From Panicum virgatum (taxonomy: Eukaryota > Streptophyta > Magnoliopsida > Poales > Poaceae), in assembly GCF_016808335.1 (NCBI RefSeq), contig NC_053143.1, forward strand, positions 55,861,339 through 55,925,338: DNA of 64,000 nt, read 5' to 3'. Below the pieces are notes generated by a model. The model worked only from the letters and a program-made list of their open reading frames with translations. It had not been told where the DNA came from and made no database searches. This document shows positions 23,418 to 35,762 of the stretch, piece by piece (positions within the stretch are counted from its first letter, which is position 1; every line of letters begins with the position of its first letter). The translations under genes were made by a program, and so were the position numbers.

Positions 23418-24339
23418 CACTACAGGAAAAATGTATTTTTTTCGTAGGCCGAAGTGCCCACGAAATTATCGCACCTAATTTCGTAGACAGGGAAAACCGA
23501 CGAAATTAAATATATATTCGTCAGTTTTAGTGCCTAGCCGATGAAATATATATAAATTCGTCGGCCAAGTCACAGACCGACGGAATTATTCACCCGCGCG
23601 GGAATTTGAAAATTCTGTATTTCGTGGGCCGTCTGATGCCGACCAAAGTAACTTATTTACGTGGGCCTTCCTGCTTGGCCGACGAAAAAACGAGGGGTGC
23701 TACCCCGCGCCCTTGAACACTATCCTCAACACGCACACACACTCCCGCCGCCGGCGGTCGCCTCCCCCGCCCCGGTCTGCGCTGCCGGCGTCCCCTGCCC
23801 TCCCCGCCTCGGTCCGCGCCGCCGCCAGTGAACACGGCCCTCCCGCCCCGGTGGGCGTCGCCACCGGCCGCCTCCCGGTCCGGGGACAAACGCCGCTGGC
23901 CTCCCCGGCCCCACGCCACCAGCTGCATCTCCGGCCCCGGTGGGCGTCGCCGCCGGCTGCCTCCCCGGCCGAGCGGCACTCAGCGACTCCCCCGCTCCAG
24001 TCTTCGCCGCCCGCAGCCTCCCCGGCCGAGCGGCACCCGGTGACTCCCCGGCTCTAGTCTCCGCCGCCCTCAGCCTCCCCTGCCCGCTGCCTCCATCCCC
24101 GACTCCGGTAGGCGCCACCCCGCGCCGGCTGCCGCCTCCCTGGCCTCGGTCAGCGTCGCCATGCCTCCTATTTAACGTTTAGACATGTACAACTATTCAT
24201 TTTAGTAAAGTATGGTCTAATGTCATTAATTATGCTTACTTTATGTGGTCTGCTCTCCACATTATATGGTGGGCAGATAATAAAAATCTAAAAATATTAT
24301 GAAATAAATAGCATAGCATGTTTTTACATGCCCTCTAAG
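23418..24339 (+). mobile_element. Orphan CACTA left end with GC-rich leader
   Basis: It starts with CACTACAGGAAAAA at 23418, followed by repeats of the type TTTCGTAGGCCG and CCGACGAAATT in both orientations to about 23690, then a GC-rich stretch (23700-24165). This copies the CACTA-1/CACTA-2 layout of terminal repeats plus GC-rich leader. I find no matching right end (TTTTTCCTGTAGTG) in the window, so the element is truncated or its end lies elsewhere. The right border given is where the next element begins. Confidence 0.65.
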
Positions 24340-24929
24340 CACTAATGGAGAATGGGGCTTCAGTATCGGTTGGAAACCCCCCCTTTAGTGTTGAATTCAC
24401 TACCGGTACTATGAAAGCGACACTAAATTTTAGTATGGTTGTAGAAACCACAGTAGAAACCGGTACCGAAACTTCGTAAAAAACTAAAAAAATATGTTTT
24501 TGGTTGAGCTCGAACTCGAGACCAATAGCTTTATACGAAACCAACCAACCACTACACCACACAGTCATATCTGACTACATAGGGGATGATATTCTTTTAA
24601 TGTAAGTATTCGGAAGTCTTTAGTATCGGTTGGTAAGGCTTTAGTATGGGTTGGTGTAAAGAACCAATACTAAAGGGTAGCATTTAGTATTGGTTGGTAA
24701 CAACACCCGACACTAAAAGCTTTCGCGAGCATTAATGTTGTGTACCTTTCCACCCAATAAAAAAAAGATACCTTTTAGTATGGGTTTGTATTGCCAACCA
24801 ATACTAATGACTCTCCAGGGGCTAGCTCCTTTTCACCCGGAACTAAAGACAACATCTGTACCAGGTGCAGATATTGGCCGTGTTCTATGTTAAACTGGAA
24901 CTCATCCGAAGCCCCATTCTCCAGTAGTG
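24340..24929. mobile_element. Complete 590-bp non-autonomous CACTA element, target duplication AAG
   Basis: It begins CACTAATGGAGAATGGGGCT and ends in the reverse complement of CACTACTGGAGAATGGGGCT, so the inverted ends match over 22 bases with one mismatch. AAG lies on both sides (24337-24339, 24930-24932). Subterminal motifs TTTAGTATCGGTTGGTAA and their complements are repeated inside. No gene is present. Confidence 0.92.
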
Positions 24930-25862
24930 AAGGTTTGATGGTGCTGAAACTTTCTATTCAGTACAAAGACAATCATGCTTTTTGGCTAGCAAGGTGAAGA
25001 TGAAACCAAAAAATTGAGATGGCTTACTTGTCTTGGTTCATTCTTGTGCCTTGTGGACCGTTGCAACTGCGCCCACAAAGTGGGCTAACAATAGCAGCAG
25101 TAGTAACCTCACTCGTAGCTTTGGAAGCTTGCCATCCCAAGCTGTTGCAGAGAGGAAGTATTGTTTGATTTGGTTGTTGTATTGAGTTTAATGTCGCGCA
25201 CCTTCTATTTATAAGAAGTGAAACTCATATATGCATGTGGTCTCTAGGATAAAATGTCAATTCGTCTGGCATCACACAGAAGCAGTTAGGGATAATAGTT
25301 TGGTGATTTCTCTCTTGTCCTCTACAATATCTTGCAACAAAAGAACGTGTTAACACATTTCTGATTCTGAGCTAGGTCACTGTTTGATGAGATCATCAGC
25401 AGGGACCTTTTCTTTTGAAAGTAACTTGGTGCTTTTGAAATGATGGAGCCATTTGACTTTCCCATTATCTCTAATATAGTTTATCAATAACTGATCTCTG
25501 CACACGTCATGATTTACTCAACCATTTTAATGACTAAGTCCATCGTCACATAATCACATTATTCTTAAATGGACATGCATTCAGATTATAGAATGAGGTG
25601 ACCAGATTAAGATGTGCTGAGCTCTCAAGTTTGGGTTTTTGTTTCTTTTGTGCATATTGCCATTCAAACACTTCCATTAGCAAATCATTAATTCTAAAAA
25701 ACATGTATCTCGCAGATTTTTTTTTCTCAAAACATAGTACAAACATCACATACATGCATATACACTCACCCCTATGAACTCTACGACCTCCTAGAGATTG
25801 GTCGGCATCACCGCAGGCGTCTCACTATCAATGAGTACATTGCCTATCACTAAAAGAATAAT
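24930..25862. other. Unassigned DNA, no gene seen
   Basis: About 930 bases without a recognisable coding region or repeat ends. The copia reading frame starts abruptly at its right edge. Confidence 0.5.
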
Positions 25863-27200
25863 GCCCGGTGGTTTCTCCGGGGTTTCACTCAGCGGCCTGG
25901 AGTTGACTATAATGAGACCTTCAGCCCAGTGGTGAAGCCCACGACTGTTCGTACAGTTCTGACTCTGGCACTGTCCCGTTCTTGGCCGATCCATCAGTTG
26001 GATGTCAAGAACGCGTTCCTCCATGGCACACTGACAGAGACAGTTTACTGCAGTCAGCCCACCGGTTTTGTGGACCCAGCTCAGCCGGAGATGGTCTGCC
26101 GCCTGAACAAGTCCTTGTATGGGCTTAAGCAGGCGCCTCGGGCGTGGTACTGCCGGTTTGCTTCCTACCTACTCTCTCTGGGATTTGCTGAGGCTCGATC
26201 GGACACTTCACTGTTCATCTACCACCAGGGCAGTGATGTGGCGTATCTGCTCCTATATGTGGATGACATCGTCCTTACAGCCTCCAGCTCAGCACTCCTT
26301 CAGCAGACGATCTCAGCCCTTCAACGAGAGTTTGCCATGAAGGATCTCGGTCAGCTTCATCACCTCCTGGGTATCACAGTTGAGCAGCGGCCTGACAATA
26401 TCTTTCTCCAGCAGCGGCTCTATATTCTGGATATCTTGGAGTGCGCTGGGATGACTGACTGCAAGCCGTGCTCCACTCTAGTTGACACTTAGGACAAGGT
26501 CTCTCCTGCTGAGCGTCCTTCAGTTGCTGATCCCACTGCTTTCCGGAGTCTGGCCGGTGCACTTCAGTACCTCACCTTCACCCGGCCGGATATCTCTTAC
26601 GCCGTGCAGCAGAACTGTCTTCATATGCATGATCCCCGGGAGCCACACCTCGCCGCGCTGAAGCGGATCCTCCGCTACCTGCGTGGTACTCTTGACTTCG
26701 GTCTTCTGCTCCGGCGGTCTGCTTCAGCAGATCTGGTTGTCTACACTAACACTGACAGGGCTGGCTGTCCTGACACGCGGCGCTCCACCTCCGGCTACGC
26801 TATCTTCTTGAGTGACAACCTGATCTCATGGTCATCCAAGAGGCAGCCCGTGGTCTCTCGCTCCAGTGCTGAGGCTGAGTACCGCGCCGTGGCTAACGGT
26901 GTGGCTGAGGCGTCCTGGCTGCACCAACTACTCCTCGAGCTCCACCAGCCTCTTCGTCGCAGCACCCTCGTCTACTGCAACAACGTCAGTGCGGTGTACC
27001 TCTCCACCAACCCCGTCCAGCATCAGCGCATGAAGCATGTCGAGATTGATCTCCACTTCGTCCGCGAGCGGGTTGCCGTTGGAGACATCCGGGTCCTTCA
27101 CGTCCCGACGACGTCGCAGTTTGCCGACATCTTCACCAAGGGCCTTCCTTCCTCGGTCTTCATCGACTTTCGATCCAGTCTCAACATCTGCAGTGGCTAG
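25863..27200 (+). pseudogene. Ty1/copia pol fragment: reverse transcriptase and RNase H
   Basis: The visible frame begins inside the reverse transcriptase domain ([12 protein letters not shown]) with no gag, protease or integrase before it, so the element is 5'-truncated. Typical copia motifs follow: [28 protein letters not shown] and the catalytic YVDD. A TAG at 26490-26492 interrupts the linker; the same frame goes on with LAGALQYLTFTRPDI and the RNase H region (SGYAIFL, SWSSKRQ, SRSSAEAEYR, ADIFTKGLP). The proper stop is at 27198-27200. The copy is degenerate. Confidence 0.95.
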
Positions 27201-27392
27201 AGTTGGGACTGCGGGGGGATCTTGGTGTTTGTTTCTTTCATGTCTAGTCTCGAACTCCGCTGCGCTGGATGTTCAGACTGCGGGGGGGTGTTGGAGTGTG
27301 CCTGTGCTATTAGGCCCATTAGGCCCATGTATATGACTATATAACCCTCTCTAGGGTTAGGTTAATGAATTATCAATTTCCTATCTCCTTCA
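27201..27392 (+). mobile_element. Copia polypurine tract and probable short 3' LTR
   Basis: A purine run, CTGCGGGGGGG, ends at 27288 and is followed by TGTTGGAGTGTGCC at 27289. A candidate LTR runs to CTCCTTCA at 27392 and contains a TATA-like CTATATAACCC. A second G-rich tract, CTGCGGGGGGAT, lies about 70 bases upstream at about 27209. The LTR would be only about 104 bp, so it may be shortened. Confidence 0.55.
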
Positions 27393-29030
27393 GGTCCCAT
27401 AACTAATAACTCTACATGTATATGAAACCATCATTGTGCAGAGGACGAATTGTGAGAACAAGTTATGATGGATATTGTTAACTGAATAATGAAGATCTCA
27501 AAAAACAAAATCACAGGCAGTGGAGCTTGGTGACAGGGAAAGGCTCATAGCATTCTGTGAAGTGGTGCAACAAACATGGCTGGTAGGATCTTTTATTTAA
27601 CCAACTGCTGGGTAAACCCTTGGCTATGCTTCAGAGGTGTGTAGTGTGTTTGTAAACCTTGCGTGTCATTGCTCATATCTTTCATGATATTATTTTTATT
27701 ACAATGTGCAATCAGTCTATTTCATAAATTTATTTTCTGATGAAATACACACTTGTTCCTAGCATTACGTGTTGCACTGTTAAACTACATACTCTCTCTG
27801 TTGTTGAACTAAGCTGCTAATGTGACTGACCCACTTAAATCATTTTTGCTGACGGAACATTCATAGATGGAAGCACAAGTGAACTATCATGTGATGGGCC
27901 CTTGAGAGATGCATATGCATTCTTTTGCCAGGTGAGCTGAGATCCTCGTGTAATTTTCACTCAGGGTCCTTGAGTCGTATGCACTCTGTTATGTGCAAGT
28001 GATTCCATTACCTAACCTGGTGCTAACTTAGCCATAAGACACCAAATAAACTATCTTCGTACTTGCACTGCTCATGACCTTTTAACCGTACTGCTGCAGT
28101 GAGGAACCCATTGGAAAAAAGTGGCACTTGTCCTAAGTGAAGTTGTGAAGGTCATATAACTGTTCTGTGTGATAATATTTCCACGTTTGTGGAATGGACA
28201 GACCTTTTTCCTAATTATACTTTATATTGTGCAATGGTCAGGTGGCAAAATCTAGAACCATGTGACTCTTTATGGCTACTGATCTCATGCTTGGTGCCAT
28301 TGTACTGCATGCTACACTGAGTTTTTTTTTTATGAAAAACACATCAACACGTTTATCCAAGCTTACTTTGGTTGCATTTTCATTTTAATATAGGACAAAG
28401 TGATTAATTCTATTTCTGATTACGTGTTGATATAACACCAGTTTTATTTCATGAAACTGATAATGTGTGAATTGTGATTTTACCCGAGTCAAGTTCACCA
28501 CTGAAATATGTAAATCGATATGTCAATTGCAGTTTTTATGAAATAATATTTGTTACAATAATCATTCATCAATCAGGTGATTGCTTATGCTCAGTTGTTT
28601 ATGACTGACAATTCTACATGCCAGTGTGTACTTGCCTGAGCCTGTGTTCTCCTATGGCCAGCTTTATGTGGCATTGTCTAGAGCCACCGCTAGGAGTAAC
28701 ATCAAGGTCCTAGCTGCACCCGATGATAAAGATAAGAAAAACAAAAAATCAAGGCAAAGCAAGACCAAAAAAAACCAAAAGCAGAGTGGGGCTTATACTA
28801 AGAACATCGTTTATAAGGAGGTTCTAATGCTATAACTAAGGTATCAAATCAATATACAAGTTGATGTTTCTTTTTTTTATTATTTGTACACATACCATCA
28901 TTTAATTACTTATTACTAAATTTGTGCAGGATGCTTATGAATTGCTATTTCGGATATTGTTACATGGTAATGTGTATATCGTTTTGAAATTTTGTTATCT
29001 CCCGTTGCAACGCACAGGCAAATTACTAGT
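27393..29030 (+). mobile_element. Helitron-1, 3' part with end of its helicase gene
   Basis: The right end reads CCCGTTGCAACGCACAGGC then a few bases and CTAGT at 29030, followed by T, which is the usual 3' terminus of grass Helitrons (small hairpin, then CTRR-T). The last exon of a Helitron helicase lies about 200 bases inside it, in the same orientation. I could not locate the 5' TC end, so the left border given is only the edge of the copia element. Confidence 0.75.
28622..28835 (+). pseudogene. C-terminal exon of a Helitron RepHel/PIF1-like helicase
   Basis: Starting after a plausible acceptor (CCAG), the frame reads VYLPEPVFSYGQLYVALSRA, the conserved helicase motif near the C terminus of PIF1-like Helitron proteins, followed by a lysine-rich tail and YKEVLML. 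Only this last exon is recognisable; the Rep domain and the other helicase motifs are absent from the window. It is therefore a remnant that cannot act on its own. Confidence 0.85.
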
Positions 29031-30048
29031 TAATACCTATATCTGCTGAGATTGCAGTCTCCACATCATATATATCCCTGTCCATTGCCTGAAAACGTGT
29101 TCGGATGATGCTTTTTCTATAAATAAGTGTTGTTTTCTTCGACTGTGAAATCAGATCGTATGGATTATTGTCCAAATGCACTTTCTACAGCCTAATGCAA
29201 AAGGTATATATCAAGAAAGGATTGTCTGAAAGAAGTAAAATGTGAAAGTGTAGTACCGATGTGATGGCTTGGGGATGTAGATGAGCAGTGGTGTCGTCTG
29301 CCTCTGCTTGCAAAAGACCAAGCAAGAAATTAAACAGCTGCAAGTTAACTGGGCGATCACGTATGTGATCAGTGTGTGGCCACCGCCTACAAGCATAAGA
29401 CGCACAACGACATGTTGATTAACTGGATTCAACATTGAAACAATCAACAATACACAGCAATCAAACTATGCTATTTCTTTTTCATACTATAGTAGTATGT
29501 TGTACTACGTACCAGCCGGTTGATGAATGTCGATGAACAATGAGATGAATTATATTGATGCAGATGTCGATCCAACTGGTTCATACCTGCTCCTAAATAT
29601 ATCTGGGACTAGCTTGTATGTAATGTACCAGAGCTGCGAGAAGAAAGGGACCTAACCTAAGAATATGGTGTGCCTTGGCCGCTGGGTTTTGCCTTTGATT
29701 TTCACCAAAGCACGATTCCTTACTTTACTTGATTGGCAAGCGAGCGAGAAAGCGCTAGTGAGCAGGGTAATTTTGTTATTGCCGGCTCTTTTCCCTCTTT
29801 ATTCCCAGTTAAAGGATCAAACTTCATGTGCCTTCCACCTCCGCCTTCGAGTACTCTGTTTCTTCCCGCCGGTGGAACCAGGATCTCGGAAGACATGTCT
29901 TATGTTAAAACAACTACTACTACATCCGACCATAAAGAGTTGTCATTTCTGATTGCAATCGCTTCATAAAATGAGCTCGAAAACTTCGGTCCGAACGACT
30001 ACTTTAAGGGAACGGAGGGCGTACTAAATTTTACTTTCAACTAACAAA
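29031..30048. other. Host unit B, first piece
   Basis: Non-coding. 29147-29370 matches unit D (45934-45987, 46762-46871 and 49478-49535). 29480-29560 and 29620-29960 match unit C (about 39850-39900 and 39990-40290) and unit A in diverged form. It therefore joins blocks seen in the other units and looks like the 3' flank of a lost DUF594-type gene copy. Confidence 0.75.
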
Positions 30049-32275
30049 ACTAGCAAGGTGGCCCGCGCTAATAGCGCGGGTAGCTAGTTTTTTATTTAAT
30101 TCTTTAAAAATATTTACATTGACAGAAGAGATGTATTTTGTAATTTATTTACCTCTCATTTGCTCTTGTTGAATATTATACTACTTGCAGCTTTCTATGG
30201 ATAGGAGTTCATATCAATCATTACTTTTTATGTTGCTTTATTCTATATTATAGTTGCATATTTTAGTGCTTAAACCTGCAAAATCTAAATTTGAGGATTA
30301 AATTCAATTTTGGATCACCTTGAATACAGAGCAAATTTTACATAATTGTATTCATATAAAGTTTTTTATAATTATGAAATATATTTATATGTATTTGATA
30401 GTTATGTTTGCCAACAATCTGTAACTTAGATGTTGGAGTTCGATTTGTATCTTGCAATATTTTGATTAATATTTAGCAAAAATATATCTAGTGTAGTTGT
30501 TATAGCACTTAAATAGCATCTAGCAGATCTAGACCTAACTCATCATCGGAGCGAAATAAAAATGATCATAGATTAGACAAAAAAAGTTATGTTAAAAAAT
30601 AAGTTGAGGCCTCCTGCTGGCTTTGGTAAATAAATGTTATGCAAAACTTATATATATGCGTGCTATGTTAATGCATATATGTTTTAAATTTTTTATTTAA
30701 CCGAACCTATTATTATTTTTCCCACTCTGCATAATTTATTTATTTTTAGCCTATATGACTGCATATATTGGTCTACTTTAGAGTTTTGTCATCTCGGTGA
30801 TAGATAGTTCCATATATATCTTTGTTGTTGTTTCTAACTCTTTTCTTTATTTTTCATTTTCTCTAGCAATTTTTATTGATTTCTCTTTCTTCTATTTTGT
30901 TCCTCGGTATATTTGAAATCGATTAGTGTGTATCGCATCTGATGCATCTAATGGAGAAGTTTCCTGTTTAGTATTGTGCCTCAGGGTTTTCTTTTCTGAG
31001 CGAAGAGGAGCATCGACAACGTACATTTGTTTGAATCATTTGATTTTGTATTGTAGGCAATCGACTTTGAGATAGATTAGCAGGGCTTCAGCCCTGTATC
31101 TGTGGCTAAAATAATTTCAGTTGTGGCTTCTTTGATGGAGCAGCTTTTTTATGGATATAGAGCTGTTTTGAAAACCGTTTGGTAGAACCGCTTCTTCTAT
31201 TTTTTCATGAATATATGAAAGATGTCAAATGTCCAACGGGACATGACTATAATTTAATATTTTTCTCATTCTAATGATATTATTTATAGACTAAACCAAT
31301 AAATTCACTTTTGTCTTTTTCTTTTGCCCTCATTTTCTCATTTTTCCTGTCTTCTTTTTCTATTATCCTTTTTCTACTTTCCTTACCCGTTCAATCTTGG
31401 TGCTTCTTTATCTTTTTCTCTTCTCTTTCTCTATACTTCTTTAGAGGTATCGATCACATTTGTGTTCCATGCCTAGTGTGTACTTATAGAAGATTAGATG
31501 GGGATAATAATGTTAATAATTATCTATGCTATTTGATTCCTCACATGACTAACTCCCTGATTTTTCCCATGCATCTATTTAGATTGAGCTAATAATAGTC
31601 ACATTTATTTGTAGGGTTCGGTGCTTTACCCTTTATCCCAGTGATTATTACTTGTATGGAACTATTATATGCCCATAGAATCATAATTCTTTGTTGACCA
31701 CCATCAGATTAGTTTGTATAACTAAAGTTGTTCAAGAATATGCAATATTTATGATGATAATTTTTGTTTGGAGAAAGTATTGGTTCTTTAGCGGATATTT
31801 CTCACATTAATTCGTCTGCGTATTCATTGGCCCACACTTACAATCATAAGGTGCCAATGGTCTTGCAATAGATTGCAATATGTGAAACTCTGTGCATCAT
31901 CATTATTTTTTCGTCCCTATCTTGACGTTTGGTTGCTCCAGAAGAAATGGATTGATTGAGTTCGGCAATGATTTTGAGTAGAATCCAGTGTGCTTCATGC
32001 AGCTGCATGTACTGCATGACGTTCTTGGGACTCAAAAAGTTGTGATTCGGAATCTCGGACAAAGACTATGGTCGTGTCGTAGTGCAGGGCGTTCCAAAGA
32101 TTTTTCAAAGCAATTATCCCTTTCAATAGTACCAATACAATACAACTATGGTCGTGTTGTCACGCTTATGCGGCTGCCATTTTTTTGCATCTTTAAGGAA
32201 GGTTAATGCGAGACATAGATGGTAACATGAGTTTTTATGTCATGCGGACCCTGTATCGCATCGCGTTTCTTTACT

Positions 32276-33499
32276 CCATCATCATCACGAAATCGTCCGT
32301 CCATCCATCTTCGACATCCCTTCACGTCGGGGCAGTGCCACGACACCGGGGGCACATCACGTCGGAGGCTCCCTCTGCCAGCCTGTTGCCAGCGACCACC
32401 GTGCTGCTAGCTACCAGTAGTTGCTAGGAATTCAAGTCAACATTATCTCTATGCAAAGAGGTATTAACAGTTCATATTAATTCTAAAACATATGTTTTCC
32501 CATCAAGCTCACGTATTACACATGCCCCCCTCTTCTTCAATCGTCCAGAACGCATAATCTGTTTGCAAAACTTTTAACAGGTACTAACAATATGACATAC
32601 TAAAAAATTAGTCAACTGACAACAGTTGGACAGTCATAGAATAACATAGGAATTTCTAGACCCTCTCGACGAACGTGGTGGTTTGTTTTAACACTCCCTT
32701 AATAATATAATAGAATTTATACTTTTAATTTTAAATTTAGCTATTCAGCTAATATTAATTTTTATCTAGTGGTAATGCTATTTTTTTTAATTTGATAATT
32801 CAGAATTTTCCTATTTAGTAATTGTATTCAACATGGACTCTTTGATTAAGCCCTAATTTCCTTATTTTTTTTAAATTCCGAATTAAACCATCATCATCAC
32901 GAAATCGTCCGTCCAACCATCTTCGACATCCCTTCACGTCGGGGCAGTGCCACGACACCGGGGGCACATCGCGTCGGAGGCTCCCTCTGCCAGCCTGTTG
33001 CCAGCGACCACCGTGATGCTAGCTACCAGTAGTTGCTAGGAATTCAAGTCAACATTATCTCTTTGCAAAGAGGTATTAACAGTTCAGATTAATTCTAAAA
33101 CATATGTTTTCCCATCAAGCTCACGTATTACACATGCCCCTCTCTTCTTCAATCGTCCAGAACGCATAATCCGTTTGCAAAACTTTTAACAGGTACTAAC
33201 AATATGACATACTAAAAAATTAGTCAACTGACAACAGTTGGACAGTCATAGAATAACGTAGGAATTTCTAGACCGTCTCGACGAACGTAGTGGTTTGTTT
33301 TAACACTCCCTTAATAATATAATAGAATTTATACTTTTAATTTTAAATTTAGATATTCAGCTAATATTAATTTTTATCTAGTGGTAATGCTATTTTTTTA
33401 ATTTGATAATTCAGAATTTTCCTATTTAGTAATTGTATTCAACATGGACTCTTTGATTAAGCCCTAATTTCCTTATTTTTTTAAATTCCGAATTAAACT
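32276..33499. repeat. Two tandem copies of a 612-bp unit inside Helitron-2
   Basis: 32276-32887 and 32888-33499 are about 97% identical by eye. Each copy contains a full copy of the Helitron 5' terminal 60-odd bases (at about 32650-32712 and 33264-33325), so the element has three such termini counting the real one at 34031. Confidence 0.92.
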
Positions 33500-33956
33500 A
33501 TTTACTAATAGTATTCAGCATGGACTCTTTGCCATGTCTTAATTTTCCTTAATTTTTTAAATCCGAAATTAGCTATTTATTAATTGTATTTGATATGAAC
33601 TCTTGAGTTAGTTTGAACTGTTAGATCTTCATAAAATCCAACGGTGCAAATTCTTCTCTTTTTTTTCTAGTGGTAATGCTATTTTTTTAATTTGATAATT
33701 CAGAATTTTCCTATTTAATAATTGTATTCAACATGGACTCTTTGATTATGCCCTAATTTCCTTATTTTTTTTTAATTCTGAATTAAACTATTTACTAATA
33801 GTATTCAGCATGGACTCTTTGTCATGTCTTAATTTTCCTTAATTTTTTAAATCCGAAATTAGCTATTTATTAATCGTATTTGATATGAACTCTTGTGTTA
33901 GTTTGAACCGTTAGATCTTCATAAAATCCAACGGTGCAAATTCTTCTCTTTTTTAG
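33495..33956. repeat. Second tandem duplication next to the Helitron-2 5' end
   Basis: A block of about 290 bases (containing TAGTATTCAGCATGGACTCT and CCAACGGTGCAAATTC) occurs at about 33495-33660 and again at about 33785-33955, with a shared AT-rich segment (TAGTGGTAATGCTATTTTTT) between them that also occurs in the 612-bp units. Confidence 0.85.
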
Positions 33957-34031
33957 ATTAATGTGGGAATTTCTAGACCCTCTCGGCGAACGTGGTGGCT
34001 TCTTTTAACACTCCTTTAATAATATAATAGA

Positions 34032-34168
34032 TGGTCAAATAAATTGATAATTCCACTAGGGCCTCACGCTGTTACATCGTTTCGGTGAACACTGCCGGAA
34101 ACAGAAATCTTGCTGTCGGCCAAAGATACTGTTGTTGGCTTGGCTAAAAGCTGACACGACCAAATGTA
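34032..34168. other. Host unit B, second piece
   Basis: It matches unit A (about 10612-10725) and unit C (about 40340-40450) in diverged form, including TTACATCG and the TTGTTGGCTTGGC stretch. Non-coding. Confidence 0.7.
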
Positions 34169-34171
34169 TTA

Positions 34172-34438
34172 GGCTATCCACACTCATACTACTCTAAACT
34201 TTTACTCAAAGAAATATTCCGTTTTGGTCACTAAAATTCTTTACCCTGTACCACAATCATCCGCAGCCATGTTTACTTTATATCTCTACCCTATAACAAC
34301 TACCATAATTTTTATTATTTTATACGTGCTTCTCCCTCTCACCGCTGGCCTGCCAACGGTAATATTACTGGCCCAATGAGCTTTTGCCACGTGATTTGCC
34401 TTGTTTACTGCTGTTAAACTAGCCTGTGATAGGGATAC
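34172..34438. mobile_element. Possible 267-bp PIF/Harbinger-type MITE
   Basis: TTA lies on both sides (34169-34171, 34439-34441). The left end GGCTATCCACAC resembles the end of the element at 43147-43857. The right end (TGTGATAGGGATAC) matches only loosely, so the call is weak. Confidence 0.4.
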
Positions 34439-34441
34439 TTA

Positions 34442-35762
34442 GGGCCTGTTTGATTTCGGCGCCCAGGCAAGTCCGGCACCCAGGCAGCATCCTGAGGCGT
34501 TCGGACGCCTAGGGCCAGGATCTGCCAGCAGCAAGGGGTAGTTTGGTTGGGACTCTGGCCCCATTGGGTAGGTCCAACACGTAATGCCATAGGCCCACTA
34601 ACTCACTGTAACACTTGGCCAAATGCTCATAATGGCACTACCTGGGGCAGTGTTCACCCAAGAGCTCAAATAGAGGTGCAAGCAAAACTCTGTATGTGTA
34701 CCATAGGCGGTGGAATGGACGGTTTGGTGAGAATAGCCTAACACACTTGCTCCTAGCTTGGCTGTCTATACATCTCTACAAAACGAATTTAGACACCCCA
34801 AACATGGGCGTCCGATAGGGCCACGTCGCCCATTAACCCTTCAGCCATTGGATCTGGCGAACGAGACAACATGAACCGTCCAATACAGGATAGATGCAGG
34901 ACTGTCGCGAAGCCACCATCCACGGACGCCACAGACAGGGAGAGCAGCATCGACACAGAGCGCAGGACAGATGCAGCACACCGCCGACGCCGCGACCGGG
35001 GAGCATGGCGCATCTCTAGTCTGGCCCACCACCCCTCGCCTGGTCAAACCCCACTGTTGGTAGCTGTGGAACCTAGGGCCCTTTTTGCAGCAACGACGAT
35101 CGACGCCTCCCTCGCATCTACGGCCATGGATGTTCAGCAAAGGAGATGACAACGGCCGCTTCAACTAGGTGACGTTGTAGTTAGGTGACTTTGGACCCGA
35201 CCCATCGGTTGTGGGTGGTGGTGCTCCTGTGTTTTACGTTGTAGTTCCTTCTGGAGAAACAAAACAAAACCATCGTGCACCCCCAGGCGAAAAATGCATA
35301 ATCCTCCAATCCAAAAAGAAAAAAATGCCTATGTCGCCCTAAAAAAAGCATAATCCAGAAACAAAAAATGCCTATGTCACACTAAAAAAAAGGCATATAT
35401 ACCATCTTCACTGGTTAAAATGCTTGAAAGTTTTACATAGACTGCCTACCTGTGACAAAAATACATTCACCTATGCGAATGTGAAAAGCAGAAACTAGAT
35501 CATGACCACAAATAACAACACACATGGGATCCTAAAAATGCTTGCAACCACGAATAATGCTTGCAATAGATACCTAAAGTGCTTAATAGACATTACTAAA
35601 ATGCTTGACGTCATGATCCGACGAGCCCCAGAGAAAGGAGAGCATAGGAAGACAACAGAACAAAGCTTTGCGGTCGTGGAGAAGAAGACCGTAGCTGGTA
35701 CCAAAGGAGGCAGCGACGCATCCATACCAGATGCAAGGACCCACGCCGGGGGAGATGGATCC
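34442..35762. other. Unassigned DNA, possible truncated Tourist-like end at left
   Basis: It starts with GGGCCTGTTTGATT next to TTA, like Tourist/Harbinger MITE ends, but I find no matching right end. The rest has no recognisable gene; open frames at 34841-35164 and 35502-36062 have no family features. Confidence 0.4.

Larger units (their letters stand above)
30049..34031 (-). mobile_element. Helitron-2, complete non-autonomous Helitron on the minus strand
   Basis: On the minus strand the element starts TCTATTATATTATTAAAGG at 34031 and ends with a hairpin (CCCGCGCTATTAGCGCGGG, plus coordinates 30062-30080), a 12-base spacer and CTAGT at 30049. It sits between A and T, as Helitrons do. Units A and C continue smoothly across the matching point (ACTAACAGATTGG near 10600 and 40330), while unit B is split there by 4 kb, which supports both borders. 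It encodes no Rep/helicase that I can recognise and is AT-rich. Confidence 0.85.
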
